Below are positions 45,263 through 52,232 of a stretch of 62,888 bases of DNA, piece by piece. This DNA is from Cyanobium sp. NIES-981. GTDB lineage: Bacteria > Cyanobacteriota > Cyanobacteriia > PCC-6307 > Cyanobiaceae. The notes below the pieces were generated by a model, which was given only the letters and a program-made list of their open reading frames with translations, was not told where the DNA came from and ran no database searches. A program made the translations under genes and the position numbers. The DNA is taken from the NCBI GenBank assembly GCA_945877595.1, contig CAMDVN010000008.1:1-62888 (forward strand). Reading direction: 5' to 3'. Within the stretch, counting starts at the first letter, position 1. Every line of letters begins with the position of its first letter.

Positions 45263-47139
45263 TGTGCTGCCAACAACCAAGCGGCCATCAACAGCACACC
45301 CAAGACGAGCGTGAGGGCGTAGGCCTGGGAACGTCCTGAGGTGGTGAGGCTGAGCTTGCGGGCACCCAGTAGGGCCGCGCCGCCTGCCGCGCCGCTAAAG
45401 CCATCGATGAGGCGTGAGTCGGTCCAGGCGGAGAGCCTGGCCAGCCCCACCACCAGCCCCACGACCGTGCGGTGATAAAAGCGCTCGGTTTGCATGTCGT
45501 GGGACAGCCAGTTTTGAAGCCCCGCCAGGGATTGGGGCAGCTTGGCGAGGGGATGGGGGCGCAGATAGAAGAGGGCCGAGAGGCCTCCGCCCACCAGGGT
45601 GGAGATCAGCAGTGGCCAGGCCATGGGTCCCCAGCCGGGCAGGGGGGTGAGGGCAAAGACCCCATTGCGAATCAGCAGTTGGGGCATGTGCAGCACGAGG
45701 CCGGTGAGCACCAGGGTGGGCAGCACCATGAGCCAGAGCACCTCCGGCGAACGCTGGGTGAAGGGCGTGGGAGTGCCGCCCCAGATCAGGCCAAAGACGC
45801 GAATCAGGCCGGCACTGATCAACAGATTGGTGAGCAGCACCAGGCCGCCGAGGATCAGGGGCTCACGGCTGCTGGCCGTGAGGGCCAGCAGTTCGCGCAG
45901 GGCGCAGAAGCCGCTGAAGGGTGGCAGCCCCATCAAGCCTGCAGCGCCCGAGAGAAAGGCGATCCCCATCAATGGGCGGCGACCCCAGAGGCCGCCGAGT
46001 TGGGTGAGGTTCTGGGTCACGTTGCTGATCACCACGGTGCCGATCGCCATCAGGATCAAGGCCATCGGCAGGGGATAGACCAGCAGCATGTGATCGGCCA
46101 CAGCGGTTCCCCCCAGCCCCACCGCCATGAACAGCAGGCCGAGCCAGCTGCTCACCAAAAAGGAGAGGGCACGCTTCACATCGATCTGGGCCAGGGCAAT
46201 CAGGGCGGCCACCAGTGCCGTAGTGCCGCCCACCACCACCAGCACGGCCTGCACCAGGGGGCTCAGTTCGATCAGGGGTTCGAGGCGTAGTAGCACCCAG
46301 GCTCCGCCCACCACCACCACCGAGTTGCGCAACACGGTCGAGGGCAGGGGGCTTTCCATCGCTTCATCGAGCCAGAGGTGCAGGGGGATCTGGGCACACT
46401 TGCCCATGGGACCCGCGATCAGCGCCAGCAGAATCAAGGTGACGCTGAGCGGCAGCTCGGCCTGGTTGTTGATTTGGTTGGCTGCCCAGGCCTGCAGGCC
46501 ATGGAAGTTCCAGGTGCCGGTCACGGGCAGCAGGGCGATCAGGCCGGCCAACAGGATCAGGTCTCCGATCCGTTTGGTGAGGAAGGCATCGCGGGCGCCT
46601 TTGACCACCAAGGGCTGGTTGTACCAGGTGCCCACGATCAGGTAGGTGCCCAGGGTGAGCAGCTCGAGAATCGCGTAGCTGAAAAACAGTGAGTCGGTGA
46701 GCACCAGAGCGCAGAGGCCGGCTTCAAAAAAGCTCAGCGAGCCAAAGAAGCGGGGCCAGCCCCAGTCCATCTCCATGTAGCCAATGGCATAGATCTGCGT
46801 GAGCACGTGCAGGCCCGTGATCACCGTCATGGCGATCAGGGCCGGCTCGGTCACGATGCCGTCAAACCCGACCCGCAGGCCGGCGGTCTCCAGCCAGGTC
46901 CAGCCAAAGGTGAGGGGGCGATAAATCGCCGCAGCGCCAGCGCCCGCATTGGTGTGCAGCGCGGCCAGCGCCAAGGTGCTGTGCAGGAAGGCCACACTCA
47001 CCATCAGCAGGTTGAGGTACCCGCAGGGCCGCGGCCCGGCCCGGTCGAGCAGGCCGGGAGACCAAAGCAGTGACAGTCCTGCCGCCAGCAGGGGATACAG
47101 GGGGATTAGCCAGGCCGTCTGGGCCAGCAGGAGGGTCAT
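45259..47139 (-). CDS. ndhF3: NDH-1 subunit NdhF3
   Basis: 626 residues, the distal NuoL-type proton pump. VTGLHVLTQIYAIGYMEMDWGWPRFFGSLSFFEAGLC, FSYAILELLTLGTYLIVGTWYNQPLVVKGARDAFLTKRIGDLILLAGL and IPLHLWLDEAMESPLPSTVLRNSVVVVGGAWVLLRL are family landmarks with the essential Glu and Lys; a long C-terminal helix region follows. First gene of the ndhF3-ndhD3-cupA-cupS operon that forms NDH-1MS, normally induced at low CO2 under NdhR (CcmR). No ndhR gene is next to it here. Confidence 0.94.
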   Translation of the reverse strand: MTLLLAQTAWLIPLYPLLAAGLSLLWSPGLLDRAGPRPCGYLNLLMVSVAFLHSTLALAALHTNAGAGAAAIYRPLTFGWTWLETAGLRVGFDGIVTEPALIAMTVITGLHVLTQIYAIGYMEMDWGWPRFFGSLSFFEAGLCALVLTDSLFFSYAILELLTLGTYLIVGTWYNQPLVVKGARDAFLTKRIGDLILLAGLIALLPVTGTWNFHGLQAWAANQINNQAELPLSVTLILLALIAGPMGKCAQIPLHLWLDEAMESPLPSTVLRNSVVVVGGAWVLLRLEPLIELSPLVQAVLVVVGGTTALVAALIALAQIDVKRALSFLVSSWLGLLFMAVGLGGTAVADHMLLVYPLPMALILMAIGTVVISNVTQNLTQLGGLWGRRPLMGIAFLSGAAGLMGLPPFSGFCALRELLALTASSREPLILGGLVLLTNLLISAGLIRVFGLIWGGTPTPFTQRSPEVLWLMVLPTLVLTGLVLHMPQLLIRNGVFALTPLPGWGPMAWPLLISTLVGGGLSALFYLRPHPLAKLPQSLAGLQNWLSHDMQTERFYHRTVVGLVVGLARLSAWTDSRLIDGFSGAAGGAALLGARKLSLTTSGRSQAYALTLVLGVLLMAAWLLAAQ

Positions 47140-47234
47140 TGCAGGGCAAACAACACGATCGAGGGATGCCGTGGCCGCGAAGATTAAGGATCCTGAAATC
47201 GGCTTGGGGCGCCTTCAAGCTCAGCAGTCGCGAT

Positions 47235-47251
47235 CATTGACCCAAGCAATG
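47235..47251. promoter_or_regulatory. LysR-type dyad candidate upstream of ndhF3
   Basis: CATTG, 7 bases, CAATG, inside a larger imperfect GATC...GATC dyad, 96 bp upstream of the ndhF3 start. NdhR/CcmR and CmpR are LysR-type regulators of low-CO2 genes and recognise ATT/AAT-type dyads. The match is by general form only. Confidence 0.35.
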
Positions 47252-47300
47252 CTGATCACTGTTTGGACTCTTGAAGCACTGAACCCGGCGGTTTGAAAAA

Positions 47301-47320
47301 ATGGGTCGACTGAGAACCGA
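47301..47320. repeat. Degenerate copy of the tRNA-Lys 3' end, possible attachment-site remnant
   Basis: ATGGGTCGACTGAGAACCGA matches 17 of 20 bases of ATGGGTCGCCTGAGATTCGA at 51292-51311, the 3' end of tRNA-Lys, in the same orientation. The two copies bracket a 4-kb segment of unusual gene content. Confidence 0.5.
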
Positions 47321-47813
47321 GACTTCCATTCAGCTGAGCTCCCCAAAAGCAGCGGTCCAAATTGGCCTGCTCACACGGACCTCCGAAGGAGCAGAGAGAA
47401 GCCGGGAGATCCAATCTTCGACACATAGTCGGTAGATCTTGGCCAAGAGAATATAGCCAAGGCGAATCTTCTCGCCTTCATGCAAACTGCTCTCGCCCGC
47501 CGGGGTGAGTCGTCTACTGGTGGCAGCGCAGAGTGTTCTTGTTGCTCAATTCTTCTGACTTGCGGCATTCGAACAACGCAAGCTCAGACTTGTCAGCACG
47601 ATCGATGTGCGCAGGGTCGGCTGGTTGGCTACCGACCCGGCGGATCAGCGAGCGGGTGTCGGTGGGGGAATTCACGTTCAGCTCCACACCGGGATGCATT
47701 CCGGGCTCCTTGCCCGGTCAACGCCCATTTCGGCAGACATTTGGCATCCAACTTCATACTGCGGCTGCAGGCTCCACGGGATCTGGGACAGTGGGTGCTG
47801 ATCGGTTCCTGCC

Positions 47814-48188
47814 ATGGCCCGCTACACCGCTGCCATTGCCCTCCCCGCCCAGCTGGCCACCAACACCTCTGCAGGGCTATCGAGCTGTCTTAGCCAAGCG
47901 ATTCAATCACTTGGGTTGGAGGTGATTCAGTCCACCAGGGTGCAGCTCGTTGCCAATGATCCCGGGCCGCGCAATGGACCTAGCATTCGAATCTTGTTCA
48001 GCTGGAGTCAGCAGCAAAGCGATGACAACACCGTCGTGGTTGCTATTGAGCTGCTCAGCCGCGAATCGATGGGAACCGGGGCTCCTGTCACCCATGCGGC
48101 CATGGGTGCGTTGCTCAGTGGACTGGCTGAACAACTCGGCGATCTCCAGGTCCTCAGCGACAGCCGTTCCATCAATCGGCGGGTTTGA
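47814..48188 (+). CDS. Hypothetical protein in the variable island
   Basis: 124 residues, ATG. MARYTAAIALPAQLATNTSAGLSSC opens, followed by an alternating strand/helix sequence: VIQSTRVQLVANDP, SIRILFSWSQQQSDDNTVVVAIELLSRESMG and ALLSGLAEQLGDLQVL. The regular hydrophobic pattern looks like a small alpha/beta domain, so I think it is real, but I recognise no family. No partner in either direction. Confidence 0.5.
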   Translation: MARYTAAIALPAQLATNTSAGLSSCLSQAIQSLGLEVIQSTRVQLVANDPGPRNGPSIRILFSWSQQQSDDNTVVVAIELLSRESMGTGAPVTHAAMGALLSGLAEQLGDLQVLSDSRSINRRV

Positions 48189-48313
48189 TGCTCATCGACT
48201 GATCGCAACCAAAATGACCCACTCTTTCTGAGGAATCATCCTGCCGCATCAATCTGACGGATCCAGGGGAGATCTCGATGTCCATGGTGCTGGCGACTAC
48301 CCCCTAGCTGCGC

Positions 48314-48679
48314 TCAGCTTTCCCCATGGCTGCGGTCCCACTGCAACCCCACCACTGGCGGTTGTGCATGCCCGCTTGAAGGCGGATGGCCCACCAGCCT
48401 TGAACCGCGGCAAGCCTTGATCAAGCTGCGCAGCAGCGGGTAGCGCTGCACCATCGCGGCGTACTCCGGTGACTGGCGGTAGCCCTGCTCCAACAGCCGG
48501 TAGTCCTGATCCTGCTGGGTCGCACCGATCGGTGCGCCATGCAAATCAGTACCGATCGGTGCGCCATGCAAATCAGCACCGATCGGTGCGTCTTGCAAAA
48601 TCGACGGTTGCTTGCCTTGACTCAGGCCTGGTTCTGGAGCAGGGGGCCTGCTTGGCATGTCTGTTGTTGTCATGAGCAA
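48314..48679 (-). CDS. Doubtful hypothetical protein with 9-residue repeats
   Basis: 121 residues. The middle has three copies of a 9-residue unit around GAPIGTDLH, produced by a 27-bp tandem DNA repeat that keeps frame. The rest is Pro/Gln-rich (SRPPAPEPGLSQGKQPS) with one helical patch (DYRLLEQGYRQSPEYAAMVQRYPLLRSLIKACRG). It could be a real small protein or chance readthrough of a repeat array. No family recognised. Confidence 0.35.
   Translation of the reverse strand: MLMTTTDMPSRPPAPEPGLSQGKQPSILQDAPIGADLHGAPIGTDLHGAPIGATQQDQDYRLLEQGYRQSPEYAAMVQRYPLLRSLIKACRGSRLVGHPPSSGHAQPPVVGLQWDRSHGES
48524..48604. repeat. Three tandem 27-bp units, each with a palindrome
   Basis: Units start at 48524, 48551 and 48578; the first two differ by one base and the third decays after about 16 bases. 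Each contains CACCGATCGGTG-type palindromes (ACCGATCGGT). The period is a multiple of three. The array resembles an iteron or operator cluster as well as a coding repeat. Confidence 0.85.
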
Positions 48680-49035
48680 TGCTGTGCGCGCTCAAAATTG
48701 CTGCGGAATTGCTGCGGAGCGCTGCCCATCAACGCTGGCGCAGTTCGTTGGCCGTGGTGCCTGCTGTCAGCGGGAGCAGACGCAGCAGCAATGACCCCAC
48801 GGCATGCTGAGAATTTCGGCGAGCCGCCAGCCGCTGCGGGTTGGAATTGAGCTCCGCATCCATCGGGCCCCCCTTGAATCAACGCTTGAGCGTGGTCATT
48901 GCCATGACGGCCCATGCGGAGGTGGGATGCCGCTGAGATCCCCCCCCAACCATTGCCCCAAGCGTTGTTGGGTTGTCCACCAAGCCCTGGACTGGTTACC
49001 GGATTTGAGATAACATAATTGGACCTAAATCCGGG
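48680..49035. other. 356-bp spacer in the island, nothing recognised
   Basis: No ORF with convincing composition. An AT-rich stretch (GAGATAACATAATTGG, 49007-49022) lies just before the ABM-domain gene and is probably its promoter region. Confidence 0.5.
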
Positions 49036-49347
49036 ATGGTCCCTGTGGAGACAGTCTTTGCCTGTATGGCTGAGTTCAAGATGCAGGAAGGATCAGGAAA
49101 AGATTTGGTTGAATTCTTTCTGTCCCCCAATGGTCTTGCCGTTACTCGGGCCTACAAGGGCTGCCTTCAATTCGATGTTTTGACGGTCAGTGATGATCCG
49201 GACACCATTCGAATTTACGAAAAGTGGGAAAGCAAGGACGCTTGGGGCGACTACATTCGTTTCAGGGAGCAATCAGGAGAGATGGATTTCCTGAAAACCA
49301 AGCTTGCTGCCAGCCCTGTTTTCACAATGTGTACCTTGATTGGGTAG
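49036..49347 (+). CDS. ABM-domain (antibiotic biosynthesis monooxygenase-like) protein
   Basis: 103 residues, GTG/ATG region start. ACMAEFKMQEGSGKDLVEFFLSPNGLAVTRAYKGCLQFDVLTVSDDPDTIRIYEKWESKDAWGDYIRFREQSGEMDFL shows the ferredoxin-like dimeric alpha/beta barrel of the ABM superfamily in discontinuous pieces: strand, helix, EKWxSKxA motif and the final helix. Members degrade or oxidise small aromatics or just dimerise; no specific activity can be given. GC is clearly lower than in the flanking genes, suggesting recent arrival. Confidence 0.8.
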   Translation: MVPVETVFACMAEFKMQEGSGKDLVEFFLSPNGLAVTRAYKGCLQFDVLTVSDDPDTIRIYEKWESKDAWGDYIRFREQSGEMDFLKTKLAASPVFTMCTLIG

Positions 49348-49493
49348 GTCAATCATCTGACCGGGCGGCACTGACGATGCGCTGCGTCATGAAATCGGAG
49401 GATTGATTCCCTGTTGGCCGCATTCAGGTTGACGCTCCTCCGAATGTGGTCGACTTGGGTTATGGGGCCTGGCACTAGCACTCAGGTTTTGCG

Positions 49494-49721
49494 CTAGATG
49501 CGCTTGACACGGGTGACGAGCGCCGGCTGTTCGCCGCAAGGCAGTGGTGGCCCCTCTGCATCGAGGCAGAGCAGCCAGGCTTTGAGGGCTTTCTTGACGG
49601 CCTGCTGCAGCCAGAAGCCCCAAGCACCTTCTCGAAAAACGGCCGGATCAGACGATGCGATGGCTGTCTCAAGATCTGCGGCAGCAATCCGCACCAGGCC
49701 CTCGGCTTCAGAGAGGGCCAT
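49494..49721 (-). pseudogene. Truncated HEPN-domain protein (HepT-like toxin remnant)
   Basis: 75 residues against the usual 110-140. EAEGLVRIAAADLETAIAS and WGFWLQQAVKKALKAWLLCLDAEGPPL are the first HEPN helices, with the (H/W)xxQQAxEKALKA core. The reading then breaks into GEQPALVTRVKRI and stops, so the helices with the catalytic RX4-6H motif are missing. Its start overlaps the nucleotidyltransferase stop by 14 bases, the standard MNT-HEPN order. Probably a decayed toxin partner. Confidence 0.7.
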
Positions 49722-50055
49722 TCAGAAGTGTCCCCTCGCGGTAGGCACGGCCGATTGCATGGCTGCGCCACTGGCGCGGCTCATCGCATTCGCTCTGGGA
49801 ATAGAGCAGCAGATCAAGAGAAACATCGGCCTGGGAAAGTTGATCCCAGAGGGCGTTGAGCACCTCAAAGTGTTGGTGCTCCTGCAGCCAGCTATTGGGC
49901 GCGGTGATCAGGAGATCGATGTCGGAATCAGCCCCGGCTTGCCCGCGGGCTCTAGAGCCAAACAGGCGCACCTCAGAGCCGGGGATGGCCTGGTGAATCA
50001 CCGCCGCCATTGCTGGCAGCCGCTCTTCAATTGATGGTGGGCTCACCACAGTCAT
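49708..50055 (-). CDS. MNT-type nucleotidyltransferase (MntA antitoxin-like)
   Basis: 115 residues. VRLFGSRARGQAGADSDIDLLI is the minimal nucleotidyltransferase signature GSxARG-x6-SDxDL with its two metal-binding Asp; a third acidic residue is likely in VSLDLLLYS. In MNT-HEPN toxin-antitoxin pairs this enzyme adds AMP groups to the HEPN RNase. Its HEPN partner here is truncated. The C-terminus (WRSHAIGRAYREGTLL) is typical of the family. Confidence 0.88.
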   Translation of the reverse strand: MTVVSPPSIEERLPAMAAVIHQAIPGSEVRLFGSRARGQAGADSDIDLLITAPNSWLQEHQHFEVLNALWDQLSQADVSLDLLLYSQSECDEPRQWRSHAIGRAYREGTLLNGPL

Positions 50056-50091
50056 GAAGCCATTCTGGCCGTTAGGTCCTGCCGATCAATC

Positions 50092-50490
50092 TCAGAGCCA
50101 GTTTTCATACAGCAGCCCGTCCACGCGTTCAAATTCCCGCAAGTTGTTGCTGACCAAAGTCAGACCTTCACTGCGGGCATGGGCAGCAATATGCAGGTCA
50201 TTCACGTCGATCGATGTACCTCGCTGCTCCAGGAAGGCTCTGATCTGGCCGTAGTGCTGGGCTGCCTTGGCGCCGTAATCAAGGACGTCCAGCCGGCTGC
50301 AGAAATCTTCTACAACTGCAAGGGTTCGCTGTGGCTGAGAACTCTTTTCTGCGCCATGCAGGAGCTCGGCCAAGGTGATTGATGAGATCGCCAGGTGGGC
50401 GGCATTTTCATTGAACCGATCCAAGACCAACTCCGGCCTGCGCTTAATCACGTAGATGCAGATATTGGTATCGAGCAGGTATCGCAACAC
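50092..50490 (-). CDS. vapC: VapC toxin, PIN-domain ribonuclease
   Basis: 132 residues. LLDTNICIYVIKRRP (first Asp), SSITLAELLHGAEKS (Glu), SIDVNDLHIAAHARSEGLTLVSNNLREFERVDGL (Asp pair) are the four acidic positions of the PIN site. The YLLDTNICIYVIKxRP opening is that of VapC proteins that cut initiator tRNA-fMet in enteric bacteria. Toxin stop-to-antitoxin arrangement is normal, with vapB 8 bp upstream. Confidence 0.93.
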   Translation of the reverse strand: MLRYLLDTNICIYVIKRRPELVLDRFNENAAHLAISSITLAELLHGAEKSSQPQRTLAVVEDFCSRLDVLDYGAKAAQHYGQIRAFLEQRGTSIDVNDLHIAAHARSEGLTLVSNNLREFERVDGLLYENWL

Positions 50491-50498
50491 GGCTGATC

Positions 50499-50735
50499 TC
50501 AGAACGGCTCGCGGTCGGCTTGCTCCTGCATCGCTCGCTCTGGCAGGAAGTCATCAGGGACAGCCGGGCTGTCATGAAAAAAGCTGTCCCAGCGCTTCCC
50601 CACAGGGGAGATGATGCGCTCCTGCCCGCAGGCCCGGACCTCGACATCCTTCACGGAATCCGGCATCCGCAGGTGAGCTGGGATGCGCACCGCCTGAGTG
50701 CGGTTGCTGAGGAACAACTTGGTGACAGCGGCCAC
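50499..50735 (-). CDS. vapB: VapB antitoxin, AbrB/SpoVT fold
   Basis: 78 residues from GTG at 50735 (MAAVTKLFLSNRTQAVRIP); a GTG two codons upstream is equally open. TKLFLSNRTQAVRIPAHLRMP is the swapped-hairpin DNA-binding domain, and the C-terminal part (FFHDSPAVPDDFLPERAMQEQADREPF) is the flexible segment that wraps the VapC active site. First gene of the vapBC operon and probably its autorepressor. Confidence 0.92.
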   Translation of the reverse strand: MAAVTKLFLSNRTQAVRIPAHLRMPDSVKDVEVRACGQERIISPVGKRWDSFFHDSPAVPDDFLPERAMQEQADREPF

Positions 50736-51292
50736 GAGCACTCTCCAGCTGGATATACAAACAGTCTATCCCTGGTTGGGCGTGATGGTGTAAGGAGCTG
50801 GCGATCAGCCCCGCCAGGGACGGTTGGGCCGCAGGAATGTGGATGCAGACCGCGCTCAGGATCACAGGGCAGGCCCTCCTCATTCACGAATCTGGGTTGA
50901 TACCAGGCACGTAGATCCGCGCTGGAGTCAGGTTGCTTGCGGGCCTTGTCACAAGCTGAAAGCAGAGCTCCTCGATCGCCTGATCGTCCTGGCTGGAGCA
51001 GCCGCTCGGCCTGGCTGGAGCAGCCGCGCACGGAGCGTTGTTGGCCTGGGTTCTGGCTTAAGGGACTGTCCCCACAGGGTTCCCCAGCCGCTTGCCGATC
51101 AGAAACGAGGTGCCCCTTGGGGTCTTGCGTTGTTTGAAGTTGCTTGGGGAAAACCCCCAAACATTTGGTGCCGTATAGCGCTTGGTCAAGATTTTCGCGA
51201 TCTCAGACCGGCCTCACCAAAAAATCCGCCATTAGCCTGGGATTCGTTGGCGTAACAGGCAAAACGCTGTTGTCGCAAGGCAAATAAACTTA
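50736..51292. other. 557-bp spacer between vapB and tRNA-Lys
   Basis: No convincing ORF on either strand and no integrase or transposase remnant that I can read. It contains an 18-bp direct repeat, CCTGGCTGGAGCAGCCGC, at 50989-51006 and 51010-51027 (21-bp period). Probably decayed island sequence. Confidence 0.6.
50989..51027. repeat. 18-bp direct repeat, 21-bp period
   Basis: CCTGGCTGGAGCAGCCGC at 50989 and 51010; each copy also contains GGCTGGAGCAGCC, an inverted repeat. Confidence 0.85.
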
Positions 51293-51364
51293 TGGGTCGC
51301 CTGAGATTCGAACTCAGGACCAATCGGTTAAAAGCCGAGTGCTCTACCGCTGAGCTAGCGACCC
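51293..51364 (-). tRNA. tRNA-Lys (TTT anticodon)
   Basis: 72 nt without encoded CCA. Acceptor GGGTCGC/GCGACCC, D-arm GCTCAGCGGTAGAGC, anticodon stem CTCGG-CTTTTAA-CCGAT, T-arm CCTGAGTTCGAATCTCAGG, discriminator A. Its 3' end faces the variable island, the usual geometry for integration into a tRNA. Confidence 0.97.
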
Positions 51365-51465
51365 GTGCCGTTGGCACCCATGGAACGTATCACCCGAAGG
51401 GCACCTCCTCCAAGCCTTGCGCGGGGGCCGGTGAGAATGGCCTCACAAGCCCGCTGGCGCTGTCG

Positions 51466-51984
51466 ATGAGCCCGTTCCCCTGGCCCGAGCCCACGGTGCA
51501 TCCCGATGCCTGGGTGGCTGATTCGGCGGTGTTGATCGGTCAGGTGGAGCTTGCGGCCGGCTCCAGCCTCTGGCCTACGGCGGTGGCGCGGGGGGATGTG
51601 TGCCCAATCGTGATTGGTGAGGGCAGCAATGTTCAAGATGGGGCCGTGCTGCACGGCGATCCGGAGTTTCCGCTGCTGATCGGCGCCGATGTCACGATCG
51701 GCCACCGCGCTGTGATCCATGGCGCCACGCTGGAAGACGGCTGTCTGATCGGCATCGGCGCGATCGTGCTCAATGGGGTCACCGTGGGTGCCGGGGCGCT
51801 GGTGGCGGCTGGGGCGGTGGTCACCCGGGATGTGCCGGCTGGGGCGCTGGTGATGGGCGCCCCGGCCACCGTGAAGCGTGAGCAGAGCGCCGAGGCGATC
51901 GCCGAGCAGCGCCAGCACGCCCGCCGCTACCGCCAGCTGGCCATGGCCCATGCGGGCCGCAGCGCCAGCACGGGCTTTGGCTGA
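51466..51984 (+). CDS. Gamma-carbonic-anhydrase-like left-handed beta-helix protein
   Basis: 172 residues from ATG at [13 protein letters not shown]; upstream codons in frame cover the tRNA and are not coding. Hexapeptide repeats run from [28 protein letters not shown] through [44 protein letters not shown]. The three Zn ligands of gamma carbonic anhydrases are matched by H in VLHGD and the GHRAVIH pair. Related proteins include YrdA/PaaY and the CcmM N-domain. Hydratase activity is uncertain since several homologues are inactive. Confidence 0.88.
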   Translation: MSPFPWPEPTVHPDAWVADSAVLIGQVELAAGSSLWPTAVARGDVCPIVIGEGSNVQDGAVLHGDPEFPLLIGADVTIGHRAVIHGATLEDGCLIGIGAIVLNGVTVGAGALVAAGAVVTRDVPAGALVMGAPATVKREQSAEAIAEQRQHARRYRQLAMAHAGRSASTGFG

Positions 51985-51989
51985 GTGAG

Positions 51990-52034
51990 CTGCGAAGAGG
52001 TTGCGAAGAGGTTGCGAAGAAGCTGCGAAGAAAT
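51990..52034 (+). repeat. Four 11-bp tandem repeats after the gamma-CA gene
   Basis: TGCGAAGAGGT, TGCGAAGAGGT, TGCGAAGAAGC, TGCGAAGAAAT, gapless, beginning a few bases after the stop codon and ending about 75 bp before psbY. Confidence 0.85.
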
Positions 52035-52109
52035 CGATCAGCCGGGAGCTCCGCTCAACGCCAAGACGACCGGATTCCTTAAGATCCCTGGATTCGCAAA
52101 GCGCATTCC

Positions 52110-52232
52110 ATGGACGGTCGGCTTGTCCTCGTTGCCACTCCTGTCTTGCTGGCCGCAGGCTGGGCCCTGTTCCACATTGGCCGGGCCGCGGTGGGTCAGC
52201 TGCAGCTGATGCTCAAGCGCGCCCGCGCCTGA
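52110..52232 (+). CDS. psbY: Photosystem II protein Y
   Basis: 40 residues, missed by usual length cut-offs. [40 protein letters not shown] (in two halves: one hydrophobic helix with the [19 protein letters not shown] core, then a basic tail) matches cyanobacterial PsbY, a single-helix subunit near cytochrome b559 in thylakoid photosystem II. Its TGA overlaps the trmFO ATG by one base (TGATG), an odd coupling of a photosystem subunit to a tRNA-modifying enzyme. Confidence 0.9.
   Translation: MDGRLVLVATPVLLAAGWALFHIGRAAVGQLQLMLKRARA

Larger units (their letters stand above)
47140..47813. other. 674-bp spacer: ndhF3 promoter region and left island boundary
   Basis: No convincing gene; several short overlapping ORFs have poor composition. 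It holds a CATTG/CAATG dyad about 95 bp upstream of ndhF3, a tRNA-Lys-like 20-mer (47301-47320), and past that DNA of lower GC with TTGGC/GCCAA and other small inverted repeats. The composition change near 47.3 kb marks the start of the variable segment. Confidence 0.6.

Noticed and set aside
48524-48604. CRISPR array
   Set aside because: The three 27-bp units are directly adjacent without unique spacers, and no cas gene is in the window.
50651-51160. 169-codon minus-strand ORF upstream of vapB
   Set aside because: It overlaps vapB in another frame, has erratic composition and no domain; treated as non-coding.
47140-51292. Integrase, transposase or phage gene in the island
   Set aside because: I looked for recombinase or transposase motifs in all frames of this segment and saw none; the island call rests on content and the tRNA-like repeat only.
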